This document shows, in pieces, positions 33,802 through 42,167 of a stretch of DNA of 64,000 nt (position 1 is its first letter; every line of letters starts with the position of its first letter). Position numbers and translations under genes: made by a program. Source of the DNA: an uncultured Bacilli bacterium (lineage in GTDB: Bacteria; Bacillota_I; Bacilli_A; RF39; UBA660); contig CAKPMC010000001.1 of NCBI GenBank assembly GCA_934167875.1, positions 77,466 through 141,465 of the forward strand, in the 5' to 3' direction. The notes beneath the pieces were generated by a model. The model was not told the origin of the DNA. It made no database searches and saw nothing but the letters and a program-made list of their open reading frames with translations.

Positions 33802-35217
33802 TTATTCCATTATTTTATTTACATATTCATTTATTTTAAATGATTCTCCTGTTTCTGTTTTTAGTTCAATTCTTAAAATATCCATTACTAAATCTTCTAA
33901 TTTTCTCAATATTTTATCTTGAAAACCAAGAGGTTCATCTTTATGGATTACATTATATTTTAAGCATCTCTTTTCTGTTTCATTTATACATCTATCACTA
34001 TCGTTTATACAATTTTCTCCATTATGGGCACAACAACATCTTCTTTGATAACAAATGCTCAAAAACTCTTTCACTTTCGTTAATCCTTCCAAATCTCCTA
34101 AAAAATCTATTTCTTTCTTATTTGAATAATTTATTCTAATTAATTCAAATACTTTATCTAAAGATTGATTTCCAACTTTTACACTCTTGTCTTTTTTATT
34201 TTTCACAATTGTACCATCCCATTTTTTCATATTATTATTATCTAATTTATAATGTTCTGATATGCCCTCTAAAATATTCCAATATCTGTAATATTTCATC
34301 ATTCTATTTTCCTCATCGATAGCCTCGTTTAATAGTTTAATATAAACAATAAGGTATGAATTTTTTTTAGATAAAGTTTTATAATAATGTAAAACATTAT
34401 GACCTTGATCTGCAAACAACAGTAGATTTCCTTTATATCTTGTATTAAATATATTTAATCTAGACCTTTTTTCTCTAGTATTCATAGTAACTGCAGCAAA
34501 AAAATGACCATGGCTTTTTAATAACATTGAATAAATACTATTTAATAACTCTGCTTTTTTTATAGCATATTCCTCCGCCAAATCATAACTATCTGCTTTT
34601 ATATTTGTTATTAAATAAACACAGCTAGGTATTGATGAATTAAATTTTTCTTCTTGGAATTTTAAATCAATTACAATATTATCTTTCAAAAATCTATTAA
34701 CATAATCAACTTCACTTGTACATTTTAAATAGTTATAAGGGAAAATTTGAACATCATCATACTGTGCAACTGTAGAAACTAAAATATTTTTACTAAATAT
34801 CAAAACATTATATAAGTCTCCATTTTTATTTTCACAAGAATATTTGATTCTGTTAAAACTATTTTCTCTGTTTTCACAAACTTTTTTATACAAATTATGT
34901 GAATTTAAATTATTCCCCATAACCTTAAAAACACCTATAACATGTTCATTACATTCTCTACCAATAGAAAAGGTTTTATTAGTATCTTCAAGTTTTATAA
35001 TTGTATATAATCCTTTTTCTAGGTTATTCTCTATTTCATAATATAAGACTCCATTTTCTATATTACATTTGCCAGTTGAATTTACTTTTTCGTCATACCA
35101 ATCATAAACTTGAGTTAATACAATATTTATATAATATTTTCCTTCTTTAATTTCATTGCCTACATCTATTTTACCAGTAATTACTTCATTTAAATTATAA
35201 GTTTCTTTATCCAACAT
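33802..35217 (-). CDS. HEPN-like (Apea-type?) protein, candidate RNase
   Basis: A 471-aa protein of unknown family. The C-terminal third (about 315-460) is helical with RYWNILEGISEHYKLD near 320, typical of Apea/HEPN-like regions, and YQRRCCCAHNGENC near 393, which supplies an RxxxxH (R-CCCA-H) like the HEPN ribonuclease motif. The N-terminal 300 residues are mainly beta-rich and unknown. Eight or more cysteines cluster around 390-425 (CCCAHNGENCINDSDRCINE), possibly a metal site. It is a single-gene unit starting behind GGAGGTACTGTA. HEPN RNases are frequent in defence islands; activity here is inference. Confidence 0.45.
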   Translation of the reverse strand: MLDKETYNLNEVITGKIDVGNEIKEGKYYINIVLTQVYDWYDEKVNSTGKCNIENGVLYYEIENNLEKGLYTIIKLEDTNKTFSIGRECNEHVIGVFKVMGNNLNSHNLYKKVCENRENSFNRIKYSCENKNGDLYNVLIFSKNILVSTVAQYDDVQIFPYNYLKCTSEVDYVNRFLKDNIVIDLKFQEEKFNSSIPSCVYLITNIKADSYDLAEEYAIKKAELLNSIYSMLLKSHGHFFAAVTMNTREKRSRLNIFNTRYKGNLLLFADQGHNVLHYYKTLSKKNSYLIVYIKLLNEAIDEENRMMKYYRYWNILEGISEHYKLDNNNMKKWDGTIVKNKKDKSVKVGNQSLDKVFELIRINYSNKKEIDFLGDLEGLTKVKEFLSICYQRRCCCAHNGENCINDSDRCINETEKRCLKYNVIHKDEPLGFQDKILRKLEDLVMDILRIELKTETGESFKINEYVNKIME

Positions 35218-35320
35218 TACAGTACCTCCATATAATTTAATTTCAATCTTATATCATTTCCTAAATAATTTTTCTTTCATCCAACAAACATAACAAAACA
35301 CTATTTATTTACATTTTACC

Positions 35321-35387
35321 AAAAAAATGACACTATGACACTTTATATGTGAGTATCCTACTCTCATTTATAGTGTCACTGTGTCAT
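35321..35387 (-). terminator. Long-stem terminator after the GNAT gene
   Basis: Arms 35327-35355 and 35359-35387 (24 of 29 positions pair, loop TCC), followed by T6 on the minus strand. Shares its GTATCCTAC core and ATGACAC/GTGTCAT ends with 25579-25638. Confidence 0.85.
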
Positions 35388-35390
35388 ATC

Positions 35391-35930
35391 CTAATCATTT
35401 ATATTTATCCAATATCTATATTCCATAATACCACCATGTATTGATGGAACTAAAGTATCTGCCTCACCAATAAATTTTTCCATTGTCTTTTTAGAACCAA
35501 TATTATTTTCTCTACAAGTTACTAATACTTTTTCTAAACCGATTTCTTTAGCATTTTCTATTAATAGTTTTAATTGAATAGTTCCATAACCTTTTCCTCT
35601 TTCAGATGGTCTAATAGCATAAGCAAAATTGCCTCCAACGTTTATTAATTTACCCAAAATATGATGTCTAAATTGAGAACAACCATATATATAATTATTT
35701 TCATCAACCAATAAATAATTTGTAGCATTTGACAAATTAGGATTAACGCGTTCAATATTTTTGTCAGCTTCACATTTTTCTAAATATTTTTCGTAAGAAT
35801 CACTTAATACATATTTTACATTGCTAGTTCCTTCAAACTTATATTCATCATCACTATTTTCAAATTCCTTACACATTTTGATGACTTCTTCTTTATCTTT
35901 TATAGTTGGTTCTTTTAAATATAAATTCAT
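35391..35930 (-). CDS. GNAT family N-acetyltransferase
   Basis: A 179-aa protein with a GNAT core: GGNFAYAIRPSERGKGYGTIQLKLLIE (RGKGYG acetyl-CoA loop near residue 117) and VTCRENNIGSKKTMEKFIG, the classic strand-helix after the active site. Close to the many uncharacterised GNATs that end in GGIMEYRYWI. It lies 31 nt downstream of the giant helicase gene and ends in a strong terminator, so it is probably the last gene of the operon 99-aa/ASCH/helicase/GNAT. Confidence 0.8.
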   Translation of the reverse strand: MNLYLKEPTIKDKEEVIKMCKEFENSDDEYKFEGTSNVKYVLSDSYEKYLEKCEADKNIERVNPNLSNATNYLLVDENNYIYGCSQFRHHILGKLINVGGNFAYAIRPSERGKGYGTIQLKLLIENAKEIGLEKVLVTCRENNIGSKKTMEKFIGEADTLVPSIHGGIMEYRYWININD

Positions 35931-35961
35931 AATTTTTACCTTTTCTTATTTAATTATATCA

Positions 35962-38900
35962 TTATTTTTTCCTTCCTAAACTTTCAGAAAATTCATCATT
36001 AATTTTTTTTACATCTTCTTTTGTTTCTATTGTTTGATAATTATTATTTAATTGTTCTAATATATACTCAAATTTTTCCGTCAATTTTTGTTTTACTTTA
36101 TTAATATTATTAGAAGTGACTTTTTTATTAATGAAATTATACTCTTGTAAATCCCATATCATACCGATTTGATTTAATTTTTCAATATGGGTACGTAGTT
36201 CTTCAGTATCTAAATTTGTCTTACTTGATAGTCTTTGTGAGTTTAACCATTGCCCTAAACGAATTGCATTTTCATATTCAGGGGCATTCTTATCAACTAA
36301 TATCACATTATTTTTACTTATTATCACTCGATTTTCTGCACTTATCTTTAAATTTCCATATTGCTCATAATACATTTTTGCAATATTATAGTTTTCTTCC
36401 CATTTTTTTTCTTTTGGATTCCATATCATTCCTATTTGATTTAATTTTTCAATATGAGTACGAAGTTCCTCAGTATCTAAATTATTTTTACTTGATTGTC
36501 TTTGAGAATCAATCCATCTTCCTAAACGAATTGCATTTTCATATTCAGGTGTATTTTTATCAACTAATATCAATCTATTATCACTGATTAATACTCTGCA
36601 ATCAGAATTTACTTCCAAATTTCCATATTGCTCATAATACATTTTTGCAATACTATAATTTTCTTCCCAATTAGCATTAATAGGATTCCATATCATCCCT
36701 ATTTGATTTAATTTGGATATTTCATCATTACCTAACCTTTTATTTTTTCTTTGTCTTTGTACCCATTCCCCTAATCTTACTGAATCATAATATCTCGAAT
36801 CACTCTCTAATATAATTTCAATTTTGCCATTATTTATAACTACCCTATATTGTATAGGAACATTTAAATTTCCATATTGTTCATAATACATTTTTGCAAT
36901 ATTATAGTTTTCTTCCCATTTTACATCAAAGCCAATATTCCATGTCATACCTATACTAGTTAATTTTTTTTCTTTTTCTTCATTCCAAGTTGCCGAAAAA
37001 TTAGCATCTCCTTTTTTTGCTCGTCTTTGGCAATCTATCCAAGACCCAAGTTTAATAGCCCGATTATATCTGGAATCATCTTTTTTTATAACTTCTATAA
37101 TATTATTTGCAATAATTATTCTTTCATCTCTTTTCAAATCTAAATTTCCATATTGCTCGTAATATATTTTGGCCATTTCATATTTTTCATTCCATAACTC
37201 ATCAGAAGTTTTGTCAACAACTTTCCAAACTATTCCTATTTTGTTTAATAAATTTTCTCTTTCAAATGTCATATTAGATGTTCCAATTCCTTTTTTAGCA
37301 TTTTTCTGATTGTAAATCCATGCTCCTAGATTTATTGCTTCTGAATATAATGGATCATTTTTTGAAACAACCATTATCTTATCACCAACAACTCGTACTC
37401 TACATGTTTGAGTTATATTTAAATTTTCATATTGTTCATAATACATTTTGGCTTTCTCATACATTTCCATCCATCTTTCATCAGCAGTTCCAACTTTAAT
37501 TTTCCATATCATTCCAATTTCATCTAAAAGTTTTTCTCTTTCAGGAGTCATTACAGAAGTTGCAGTTCCATTTTTCGCTCTTCTCTGCAAATTTATCCAA
37601 GGACCTAAATGAATTGATTCCTTATATCTTACGTCAGAATTTTTTATAATTTCTATAATTCCATTATTAATTAATATCCCACTCGTTGTCGATATTTCTA
37701 AATTACCATATTGCATATAATATTGTTTGGCAATTTGAAACATTTTATTCCAATTATTATTATCAATATTATCAACTTCATTTATTAAATCATAATAATC
37801 TCTCAATATTCCACTTATTCCAAAATTATCATAATCAAGTTCAGATCCTAAAGATTTACTTTTATCTTTTTGCATTCTTTCAGGAAACATTATTGTCCAT
37901 AAATTTATATTACTTCCAATATTAATAATTTCCATGACTTCTGACTTTTCTTTTTCTGAGAGTTCATTCAATAAATTTTGATCATCTTTATATTTAGAAT
38001 ATTTAGATTGAATTCGTTTTAAAGTTGACCCATGATTTGATTCAATTCTATCAAAACTATTTAAATCTGGTATTTTTCCATTATGTTGCTCTATCCAACC
38101 ATTAATTATTATTAATTTATCTAAATCACAAGTTTCATCTTTATGAGTTTTATTTATATTTACTCTGAATGTATTATTTGCGATATCTATAGCAATAGTT
38201 CTATCTTCATCTATAAGTTTTTTATTAGGATCTACAGAAAATATAATTCTACCAAATTGTTGTAAGAACAATATTTTAGAATTTTCGTCTAAAGGCCTTA
38301 ACCATATTATTCCATCTACTCCATCTACATGTACACCCTCATTTAATTTATTTATTACAGTAACAAATTTTATTTTATCTGGATCATCTTTTTCAAATTG
38401 TTCTAACTCATATTTATTTTTTGATTTACTGTATGTTCCTAATAAAGAATTGAATTGTATTCCTAGTTCATCAGCAACTTGCATATATTTATCAAAATCA
38501 TCACTTTCTTTTAAATCAATGTTTGTAGTACCGCGGTATTTTATTATATTAAGTATCATTTCTTTTTGATATTTTTCTATAACATCTTTACCAGTGCTTC
38601 TATAATTTTGTTCAAAACCATCTTCGGTTTCAACTATATTACCATCTTTATTTATTACAGGACAAAAGATAATATATTTTCCACCTTGCTTAATATTATC
38701 TCCTATTACTTTTTCGATACCATCAGCTTCTAATACTCTTCTTCTTAATTCTTCAAACTTAACTAGTTCTTTTGTTCTTAGATTTTCATCATCTATATTT
38801 TCTATTTTTTCTTTTAGTCTTTCAAGTGAACCATCTTTTTCTAAATTATATTCACATTGTACTACTTTAGGATTCATTACATAACCAAGTCTAATTGCTT

Positions 38901-41139
38901 CTTCTAAATCCATATTTATAGATAGATGTTTCCGCTTTTGAATTTCTTCTTTTGTATAACCAAAATATTCAGCCCATTCATCTGCCATATCTTTATTATC
39001 CATATCTCTAATAGGAGTAGCTGTTATACCTAAAATTTTTGTTTTTTCATCTTGATGTTCTAATAACTCCATTACACTTTTTTTCCATTCACTAGCACCA
39101 GATCTGTGTAATTCATCAAAAATAATTAATCCATATTTATGATGAACTATCTTTTGTTCTAACCCATTAAGTATTTCATTTCTCTTATCAGATAATAGAG
39201 ATTGATATGTACATAATTTTAAATTTTTAAACTTTTCCTCTATTTTTTTTCTATCACTCTTTTGTAATGATTCATCACATATAATTTCTAATATATATTT
39301 TTCTATTTGATTTAATATTTCATCATTAGGAGCTAGATACAAAATATCTTCATCACTATGTTCTAACATTTCTGCTAATGCAACAAAACTTTTTCCTGCT
39401 CCGGTTGGTAAAACAGCTGTTGTAAATTGTTTATCCTCAAATGTTTTGTCAATATTATTTAAAGCTATAGCTTGATAACTTCTAAGTTTTAATCCTTTTG
39501 TACCATTAATTTTATAATAACCTAAAAAATTTTCTAATTCTTCTGTTGTAAAAGTATCTTTTAAATCTATATCATTTAACGTTTTTTCTTTTATTATAGT
39601 TGTAAGCAATACATTAGCAATATCACTTTCTTTAACTTCCCTATTTTTTAAAGCATTATAAATATCTACAACATTACTATTTTTAAGATGTTCAACAATT
39701 TGATTTCTTTGTCTGGAAGAAAATTCAACTACATCCAACTTACTCCAATCAAATAAATCAACTATTGCGTTTGCATAATATGTTTCTTTATCTACTTGTC
39801 TATGTTCAATATTTTTAAAGTTTTTTAAATAATATTTAAGTGCTTCTGTTGGATTATTAATTATAAAATTCAAATCATTTACTGATAAATCATCTATAAA
39901 TTCAAATAATTCTCTTTCATTTGGTTTAAAATCTAAATTTACAGATTCACTTACTTTCATTCTATTACTTGATTGTCTTGAAAAAACTTCTGGTTCAACC
40001 CCATATGTATGTTTCTTTAAGTAAGATAATATATTCCCATATTTATCGTTATCTATAATCTTTGACAACAAATCTACACTACTTATTGTTCTTAGTTTAG
40101 ATTTTGATAAATAAAATGATTTTTTATATAAATTTAATGAACTATTAAAATCAACATTACCATCAGTTAAATTATACATATTTTCAATTGTATATTCTTT
40201 ATCCGTATTTAATTTTTTACTATCATAAGCAAATAATTCAACATTATAATCTTTGCTTTCTATTATTTTAATAACTTCTTTCTTTAATTCATCGATTAAT
40301 GGATAATCTTCTGGTATTTGTTGTAAGAGCGCTAATACATCTACTATTTCTTTTGGTATGTCAATTATATATTCTTTTTCTATATCATTATAATTAATAA
40401 GTTCTAATGATGAAAATGCATTACCTAATGTTTGAATTAAAAATTTATTTGCAACATTTGGAATGATATTTTTTTTCAAAATGTTAATTTTTGCAACCAT
40501 TTTATTTTTTTCAAAATTTTGTTTTGGATTCAGCGCTTGATAATCAACAGATGTTGTATTCGTATTTTTATATACAATACCTTTTTCAAACATTTCTTGC
40601 TCTTCTATTTTACGATTAAACATCTCCATTATTTCATTTAATCTTTCTTCATTAGTAGCATTATCAATTGCAGATAAATAATATTTTGTCATATCATCAA
40701 GTTCATTATTCTTTAAATATTCATCAATAATTTTTTTTATTTCAGATATCATGTATTGCCCTGCATTATATACTCTAGTACCGAATTCAGTTTTAGGTAC
40801 TTTTACCATTACATATTTATCTTTATAATAACCTCTTCCATATAAAACAACAGCATTAGCATTACTAGTTAATGAAATACAATTAGTATCAGTTCTATGG
40901 TGCATTTTAATATGATCAAACATTTCTACTAATGAAACTGAACTATCGGAGTTATATATTGGAGTTTCTTCATATCTTTCTCTATCTGTTCTAATTCTAT
41001 ATATTTCACCATTTGAATCTAATGTTATTCCATTTTCTATATCACTGTTATCTCCCATATTTAATGCACGAAAAAAATAATAATTTTCATCATCACTAAA
41101 TATATTAAATTTATTTATATCAAATATTTCATTTATCAT
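35962..41139 (-). CDS. Giant ART-like/DEAH helicase with six helicase-associated (HA) repeats
   Basis: A 1725-aa multidomain protein. Residues 1-150 look like an ADP-ribosyltransferase fold: YYFFRAL (R), later HHRTDTNCISLTSNANAVV (STS-like) and YVMVKVPKTEFG; this is an inference without a confirmed catalytic Glu. Residues 550-1000 are an SF2 helicase: LPTGAGKSFVAL near 580, IIFDELHRSG near 673, ITATPIRD near 708, KLNEGVHVDGVDGI near 930, QQFGRIIF near 960. Residues 1127-1666 hold six HA-type repeats of about 80-90 aa (for example YYEQYGNL and RLGEWVQRQR), each ending LNQIGMIW or similar. It follows an ASCH gene by 15 nt. I infer a nucleic-acid-sensing defence effector. Confidence 0.7.
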   Translation of the reverse strand: MINEIFDINKFNIFSDDENYYFFRALNMGDNSDIENGITLDSNGEIYRIRTDRERYEETPIYNSDSSVSLVEMFDHIKMHHRTDTNCISLTSNANAVVLYGRGYYKDKYVMVKVPKTEFGTRVYNAGQYMISEIKKIIDEYLKNNELDDMTKYYLSAIDNATNEERLNEIMEMFNRKIEEQEMFEKGIVYKNTNTTSVDYQALNPKQNFEKNKMVAKINILKKNIIPNVANKFLIQTLGNAFSSLELINYNDIEKEYIIDIPKEIVDVLALLQQIPEDYPLIDELKKEVIKIIESKDYNVELFAYDSKKLNTDKEYTIENMYNLTDGNVDFNSSLNLYKKSFYLSKSKLRTISSVDLLSKIIDNDKYGNILSYLKKHTYGVEPEVFSRQSSNRMKVSESVNLDFKPNERELFEFIDDLSVNDLNFIINNPTEALKYYLKNFKNIEHRQVDKETYYANAIVDLFDWSKLDVVEFSSRQRNQIVEHLKNSNVVDIYNALKNREVKESDIANVLLTTIIKEKTLNDIDLKDTFTTEELENFLGYYKINGTKGLKLRSYQAIALNNIDKTFEDKQFTTAVLPTGAGKSFVALAEMLEHSDEDILYLAPNDEILNQIEKYILEIICDESLQKSDRKKIEEKFKNLKLCTYQSLLSDKRNEILNGLEQKIVHHKYGLIIFDELHRSGASEWKKSVMELLEHQDEKTKILGITATPIRDMDNKDMADEWAEYFGYTKEEIQKRKHLSINMDLEEAIRLGYVMNPKVVQCEYNLEKDGSLERLKEKIENIDDENLRTKELVKFEELRRRVLEADGIEKVIGDNIKQGGKYIIFCPVINKDGNIVETEDGFEQNYRSTGKDVIEKYQKEMILNIIKYRGTTNIDLKESDDFDKYMQVADELGIQFNSLLGTYSKSKNKYELEQFEKDDPDKIKFVTVINKLNEGVHVDGVDGIIWLRPLDENSKILFLQQFGRIIFSVDPNKKLIDEDRTIAIDIANNTFRVNINKTHKDETCDLDKLIIINGWIEQHNGKIPDLNSFDRIESNHGSTLKRIQSKYSKYKDDQNLLNELSEKEKSEVMEIINIGSNINLWTIMFPERMQKDKSKSLGSELDYDNFGISGILRDYYDLINEVDNIDNNNWNKMFQIAKQYYMQYGNLEISTTSGILINNGIIEIIKNSDVRYKESIHLGPWINLQRRAKNGTATSVMTPEREKLLDEIGMIWKIKVGTADERWMEMYEKAKMYYEQYENLNITQTCRVRVVGDKIMVVSKNDPLYSEAINLGAWIYNQKNAKKGIGTSNMTFERENLLNKIGIVWKVVDKTSDELWNEKYEMAKIYYEQYGNLDLKRDERIIIANNIIEVIKKDDSRYNRAIKLGSWIDCQRRAKKGDANFSATWNEEKEKKLTSIGMTWNIGFDVKWEENYNIAKMYYEQYGNLNVPIQYRVVINNGKIEIILESDSRYYDSVRLGEWVQRQRKNKRLGNDEISKLNQIGMIWNPINANWEENYSIAKMYYEQYGNLEVNSDCRVLISDNRLILVDKNTPEYENAIRLGRWIDSQRQSSKNNLDTEELRTHIEKLNQIGMIWNPKEKKWEENYNIAKMYYEQYGNLKISAENRVIISKNNVILVDKNAPEYENAIRLGQWLNSQRLSSKTNLDTEELRTHIEKLNQIGMIWDLQEYNFINKKVTSNNINKVKQKLTEKFEYILEQLNNNYQTIETKEDVKKINDEFSESLGRKK
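36126..37760. repeat. Tandem in-gene repeats encoding HA domains
   Basis: Six copies of about 250-285 bp within the helicase gene. The last two (about 36140-36400 and 36410-36670) are nearly identical at DNA level over long runs, pointing to recent expansion by unequal exchange. Not a CRISPR array: there are no short constant repeats or unique spacers, and the frame stays open. Confidence 0.8.
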
Positions 41140-41154
41140 ACCATCACCTAAATA

Positions 41155-41505
41155 CTATACTAACTCGAATTTTATTCCTACTATTTTACTATTATCAACT
41201 TTATCTTTTCCAAAAATATTATTAAAAGCGTTTATAAATTCTTCTTTTTTGTATTCCAATATATTATTTTCTATTGAACTTTTATCATTCCATAATTGTT
41301 CTAAATTATCATAAACTATTTTATCTATTACTCTAACAATGACACTCTTATTTTCTTCATCTACAACAGAAAATTTTATTATATCGCCATTTGTAATTCT
41401 TTCAGTTTTTTCGTTCAAAAGTCTAAATTCAATATTTTTCTTTCCATTTTTAATATCATCATAAACAATACTATAAATTCTATAATTAAATATTTGCTGT
41501 GTCAT
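41155..41505 (-). CDS. ASCH-domain protein
   Basis: A 116-aa protein with the ASCH (PUA-like) pattern: IVYDDIKNGKKNIEFRLLNEK near residues 13-33 (the G-K-K-x-x-E-x-R-L core), ITNGDIIKF and VRVIDKIVY strands. ASCH domains bind RNA, and some bacterial members hydrolyse modified nucleosides or act as RNases. AAAGGAG precedes ATG 41505. It lies between the copy-B 99-aa gene (27-nt gap) and the giant helicase (15-nt gap), a conserved-looking operon position that suggests joint function. Confidence 0.78.
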   Translation of the reverse strand: MTQQIFNYRIYSIVYDDIKNGKKNIEFRLLNEKTERITNGDIIKFSVVDEENKSVIVRVIDKIVYDNLEQLWNDKSSIENNILEYKKEEFINAFNNIFGKDKVDNSKIVGIKFELV

Positions 41506-41532
41506 AAATTACTCCTTTATCACATAATAAAA

Positions 41533-41832
41533 CTAATTTCTTTTGGGCAATTTTTTATAATCATATTTATCCATAATTGGATTAAGTAATTCTTGTGCTT
41601 TATTTAATTCTTCTATTGCTTGTTCTAAAGTGTATTTACTTTTGCCATCTTTAAGTAAATTCAAATGTTCTGCTACTTCAAAAATTATAAATGATGCTTT
41701 TCTAGCATTTTCTCTTTTTGTAAAATCAAATTGTAATAAATCTGTTTCTGATTCTTTATATTGTTCAATTAATTCTTTTAAGTCTTTACTAGATTTATCA
41801 GCATATTTATCTTTAGAAAAATAGAAAAGCAT
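41533..41832 (-). CDS. 99-aa conserved operon-head protein (copy B)
   Basis: Paralogue of 33109-33408, with the same N-terminal half and eight C-terminal differences (for example HLNLLKDGKSKYTLEQAIEE). It heads the ASCH-helicase-GNAT operon under a promoter identical to copy A. No family recognised. That two operons with different cargo start with the same small gene suggests a common regulator, antitoxin or immunity-type partner (inference). Confidence 0.6.
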   Translation of the reverse strand: MLFYFSKDKYADKSSKDLKELIEQYKESETDLLQFDFTKRENARKASFIIFEVAEHLNLLKDGKSKYTLEQAIEELNKAQELLNPIMDKYDYKKLPKRN

Positions 41833-41852
41833 TTCTTCAATTTTTACTATTA

Positions 41853-41880
41853 ATTATACTTTAATTCTATCATTTTTCAA
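41853..41880 (-). promoter_or_regulatory. Promoter of 99-aa gene, copy B
   Basis: Minus strand: TTGAAA (41875-41880), 16-bp spacer, TATAAT (41853-41858). Identical to copy A. Confidence 0.75.
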
Positions 41881-42011
41881 AAAAATTGTCCACTTTACAA
41901 TATTAAAATATAAGTTTATCAAAAAAATACCATATTATTGGTATCTAAATATAATATTTAATATCTAGTATGGTATCTAAATAAATCTAAAATAGTTAAA
42001 AATCCCTTATA

Positions 42012-42118
42012 AACAAAAGTATTCCCCTCTCTCGAGGGGAATTTCAGGGGGTTTTGGTTGAATTGCTCTCACACTTTAGTCCGTAAGAGCCACCATGCGT
42101 AAGATACTATCTCACGCA
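42012..42118 (-). ncRNA. Predicted ~105-nt small RNA (or structured leader) downstream of recG
   Basis: A promoter (42124-42152) is followed by three hairpins on the minus strand: ATGCGTGAGAT/ATCTTACGCAT, GCTCTTAC/GTGAGAGC, then CCCCCTGAA and ATTCCCCTC-GAGA-GAGGGGAAT (42021-42042) ending ACTTTTGTTT, which looks like a terminator. Only the last hairpin and CCCCCTGAA are shared with direct repeat copy A. There is no open frame. It may instead be an attenuator for the copy-B operon. Confidence 0.45.
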
Positions 42119-42123
42119 TTTTA

Positions 42124-42152
42124 ATAATATAATATTCCAACCAATAAGTCAA
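42124..42152 (-). promoter_or_regulatory. Promoter of the predicted small RNA
   Basis: Minus strand: TTGACT (42147-42152), 17-bp spacer, TATTAT (42124-42129), just downstream of recG. Confidence 0.6.
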
Positions 42153-42167
42153 TAAAATTTTCTAAAT

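Larger units (their letters stand above)
41533..42051. repeat. Direct repeat module, copy B
   Basis: The 8424-bp-distant copy of 33109-33627. The identity stops abruptly after TTCAGGGGG at 42051. The region between the copies (the HEPN-like gene and the ASCH-helicase-GNAT operon) could be deleted or amplified by homologous recombination. Confidence 0.9.

Noticed and set aside
36216..36587. Plus-strand open frames opposite the helicase gene
   Set aside because: They are antisense shadows of the HA repeats, with no ribosome binding sites.
36126..37760. CRISPR array
   Set aside because: The repeats are about 250-285 bp, coding, and keep one frame.
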